6,883 nucleotides of DNA, from the NCBI GenBank assembly GCA_007122505.1, contig SKTQ01000264.1, forward strand, positions 1-6,883, written 5' to 3'. Source of the stretch: Bacteroidales bacterium. Lineage in GTDB: Bacteria > Bacteroidota > Bacteroidia > Bacteroidales > UBA7960. This document shows positions 5,325 through 6,883 of this stretch, one piece after another. The notes under the pieces were generated by a model, which saw only the letters and a list, made by a program, of their open reading frames with translations, made no database searches and was not told where the DNA came from. How positions within the stretch are numbered: the first letter of the stretch is position 1; each line of letters starts with the position of its first letter. The position numbers and the translations under genes were made by a program.

Positions 5325-6652
5325 TCACAGATACACAGCTGGAAGTTTTGTATATGAATGCCTATGCCCGTGACAAAATATTTGACCTGAGGCCCGGGCA
5401 GGAACGGGCATCGGTTTTATTGAGGAGTAAGTTTTACACCACCGACAGGCAGGTGTTTGACATGCACGGGTGTATGCAAAACATGATCTCCATGAAAAAA
5501 CGGACTTTTCATAAAACACTTATTATCAGAAAAAAGAATGGAGATTCCTTGTTGTTTTTTACCGCACGTGCCTTTGGGGTGGAAGGCCTGGAGCATTACG
5601 TTTTCGTATTGGTTGACATTTCGGATGAAATGGATTGCATAACCCATGCACCCCACAGTTTTGGCAGGGAGGAATTTGAGTTGCGCAGCCGCATCATCGG
5701 GCACGACGAGAAAATTCGCCATATTTACCGTTTGATAAACCTTGCTGCCGACTCGAATGTGAATGTTTTGGTTACCGGTGAAAGCGGTACCGGGAAAGAA
5801 CTGGTTGCCGATGCCATCCACGCCTTATCAAAACGGCGGGATAAACCGATAGTGAAGGTTAATTGTGCTGCTTTGTCTGAGTCATTGCTCGAAAGTGAGC
5901 TTTTCGGACATGTAAAGGGTGCTTTTACAGGGGCTGTCAAGGATAAAACCGGCAAATTTGAGGAAGCAGATGGCGGTACCCTTTTCCTGGACGAGATTGG
6001 TGAGATCAGCCAGTCAACGCAGGTCAAGTTGCTCAGGGTGATACAGGAAAAAACCATTGAACGGGTGGGCGACAACAAGCCCATTGCTGTGGATATGCGC
6101 ATCATTGCAGCAACCAACAGGGATTTGCCTGAGTCCATTAAACATGGGAGCTTCAGGGAGGATTTGTATTACCGGTTAAATGTTTTTTCCATCCGAATGC
6201 CGGCATTGCGGGAACGCATGCTGGATATACCCCGGTTGGCTGACCATTTTATTGATAAGGGTAATGAGAATACCGGCAAGCAGGTCAGGGGCATCAGCAA
6301 AGAGGCCATGCGGCTGATGATGCGCTACCGGTGGCCCGGGAACATCCGTGAACTCCAGAACGCCATCGAACATGCCTTCGTTTTGGTCCAAAACAACCTC
6401 ATCGAACCGGAGGATTTACCCGAATCTGTGAGGCTGGAAGCTCCCTCAACGGCATCTGCAAATCTTGGCGGACCAGATACACAGGAAAGATCAGAGCCGG
6501 GATTGGTCAAAAGCCGGGGAAGGCTGAATATTTCCCGCGAACAGCTCAGTGAAGTTTTGGAAAAACACAACTGGAACCAGTCAGAAACTGCCAGGTTTCT
6601 GGGTATAAGCCGTGTAGCGCTTTGGAAAAAAATCAAAAAGTTTGATTTATAA
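5273..6652 (+). CDS. PAS-AAA+-Fis sigma-54-dependent transcriptional activator
   Basis: This predicted 459-residue cytoplasmic bacterial enhancer-binding protein uses ATP to remodel sigma-54 holoenzyme. An N-terminal PAS-like sensor (about 1-125, beginning near MPAGMLITDTQLEVLYMNAYA) replaces the phosphoacceptor receiver found in NtrC, so the signal is probably a bound ligand or cofactor rather than phosphorylation. The AAA+ core (about 143-375) has Walker A GESGTGKE (169-176), the sigma-54-contacting GAFTGA loop (216-221), Walker B GGTLFLDEIGE (234-244), AATNRDL (279-285), FREDLYYRLN (294-303) and sensor II RWPGNIREL (353-361). After a variable linker, a Fis-type helix-turn-helix occupies about 424-457 (NWNQSETARFLGISRVALWKKI). 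An in-frame GTG at 5222 would add 17 residues unlike the family, so I prefer the ATG at 5273. All catalytic motifs are intact. The divergent DUF302 gene with its sigma-54 promoter is the likely target. Confidence 0.93.
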   Translation: MRFNFDDLAREMPAGMLITDTQLEVLYMNAYARDKIFDLRPGQERASVLLRSKFYTTDRQVFDMHGCMQNMISMKKRTFHKTLIIRKKNGDSLLFFTARAFGVEGLEHYVFVLVDISDEMDCITHAPHSFGREEFELRSRIIGHDEKIRHIYRLINLAADSNVNVLVTGESGTGKELVADAIHALSKRRDKPIVKVNCAALSESLLESELFGHVKGAFTGAVKDKTGKFEEADGGTLFLDEIGEISQSTQVKLLRVIQEKTIERVGDNKPIAVDMRIIAATNRDLPESIKHGSFREDLYYRLNVFSIRMPALRERMLDIPRLADHFIDKGNENTGKQVRGISKEAMRLMMRYRWPGNIRELQNAIEHAFVLVQNNLIEPEDLPESVRLEAPSTASANLGGPDTQERSEPGLVKSRGRLNISREQLSEVLEKHNWNQSETARFLGISRVALWKKIKKFDL

Positions 6653-6728
6653 AGAAAATAGAAAGCAACAGAAGTTTGCTCAATGCCGCAACATTTTAGT
6701 CTTCATGCTGGCATACCCAATAATGATC

Positions 6729-6883
6729 CTATGACTTCACAAGCTTTAGCTCAAACTGCTCATCGCTGATTCTGCGAAACCCCAGCTTTTCTAAATATTT
6801 CTGATGTCGCCGGGTATGGCCTTGTGTCACTACCCTGGTAAATCCGTCAGCGATCATTTCCTGTTTGAGCCTGTGAAAAATAA
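6729..6883 (-). CDS. C-terminal fragment, possibly GNAT-family acetyltransferase
   Basis: A minus-strand frame is open from the window edge to a TAG at 6731-6729, giving the last 50 residues of a protein whose start lies outside the window. The visible sequence includes VVTQGHTRRHQKYLEKLGFRR and ends LKLVKS. The pattern of a basic H-x-x-H-Q-K-Y-L stretch followed by KLGF resembles the last helix and strand of GNAT N-acetyltransferases, where a residue after the acetyl-CoA loop leads to a Y/F-x-x-x-GF motif. Only the tail is seen, so substrate and exact family cannot be named. It converges on the activator gene, with 76 bp between stop codons and no convincing terminator in that gap. Confidence 0.5.
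   Translation of the reverse strand, partial: IFHRLKQEMIADGFTRVVTQGHTRRHQKYLEKLGFRRISDEQFELKLVKS

Noticed and set aside
5725..6138. Minus-strand open frame of 137 codons inside the activator gene
   Set aside because: It lies antisense to the strongly conserved AAA+ core, and its sequence is a mirror of that coding pattern.
6683..6714. ATGCC...GGCAT inverted pair between the activator and the last partial gene
   Set aside because: A 5-bp stem with a 22-base loop and no T tract is too weak to call a terminator; I see nothing else in this short gap.
1..6883. CRISPR arrays, tRNA or rRNA genes, insertion sequences and attachment sites
   Set aside because: No regularly spaced repeats, cloverleaf sequence, transposase motif or flanking terminal inverted repeats were found on either strand.

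Overview
The window looks like a chromosomal segment from a member of the Bacteroidota, probably a Bacteroidales-type anaerobe or facultative anaerobe. Support comes from an Rnf cluster ending G-E-A, an outer-membrane barrel of the alginate-export type common in that phylum, mostly absent Shine-Dalgarno sequences before starts, a TAnnTTTG-type -7 box (TAACTTTG), and degenerate AATCGA-rich intergenic sequence. The taxonomic call is an inference from gene content; no RNA gene is present to confirm it.

Layout. Bases 1-1692 (+ strand) are the 3' end of an rnf operon: a partial rnfG, then rnfE and rnfA. They encode part of the membrane-bound, ion-translocating ferredoxin:NAD+ oxidoreductase. Converging on it, bases 4354-1728 (- strand) hold a two-gene unit: an outer-membrane beta-barrel protein, then a dihydropyrimidinase/D-hydantoinase whose start codon overlaps the barrel's stop (TGATG). 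Upstream of these, also on the - strand, is a single-gene unit for a membrane-anchored DUF302 protein (5031-4555), followed by two tandem terminator-like hairpins. Reading away from it on the + strand is a PAS-AAA+-Fis sigma-54 activator (5273-6652). At the right edge is the C-terminal end of a - strand gene that resembles a GNAT acetyltransferase.

The most interesting part is the 241-bp divergent region between the DUF302 gene and the activator gene. On the DUF302 side it holds a close match to a -24/-12 sigma-54 promoter (TGGCAC-N5-TGGC). About 64-86 bp upstream of that promoter is a perfect 8-bp inverted repeat, TTGTTAAC-N7-GTTAACAA, placed where an enhancer (UAS) would be expected, and a weak IHF-like sequence lies between them. 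The repeat also abuts the activator's own putative -7 box. Together these suggest a self-contained, autoregulated circuit in which an orphan PAS-sensing activator switches on a DUF302 protein of unknown function. This is a prediction from sequence and has not been tested.

The Rnf complex (energy conservation), the barrel/hydantoinase pair (possible uptake and ring opening of cyclic ureides) and the sigma-54/DUF302 pair appear to be three independent transcription units. Nothing in the sequence ties them into one pathway.
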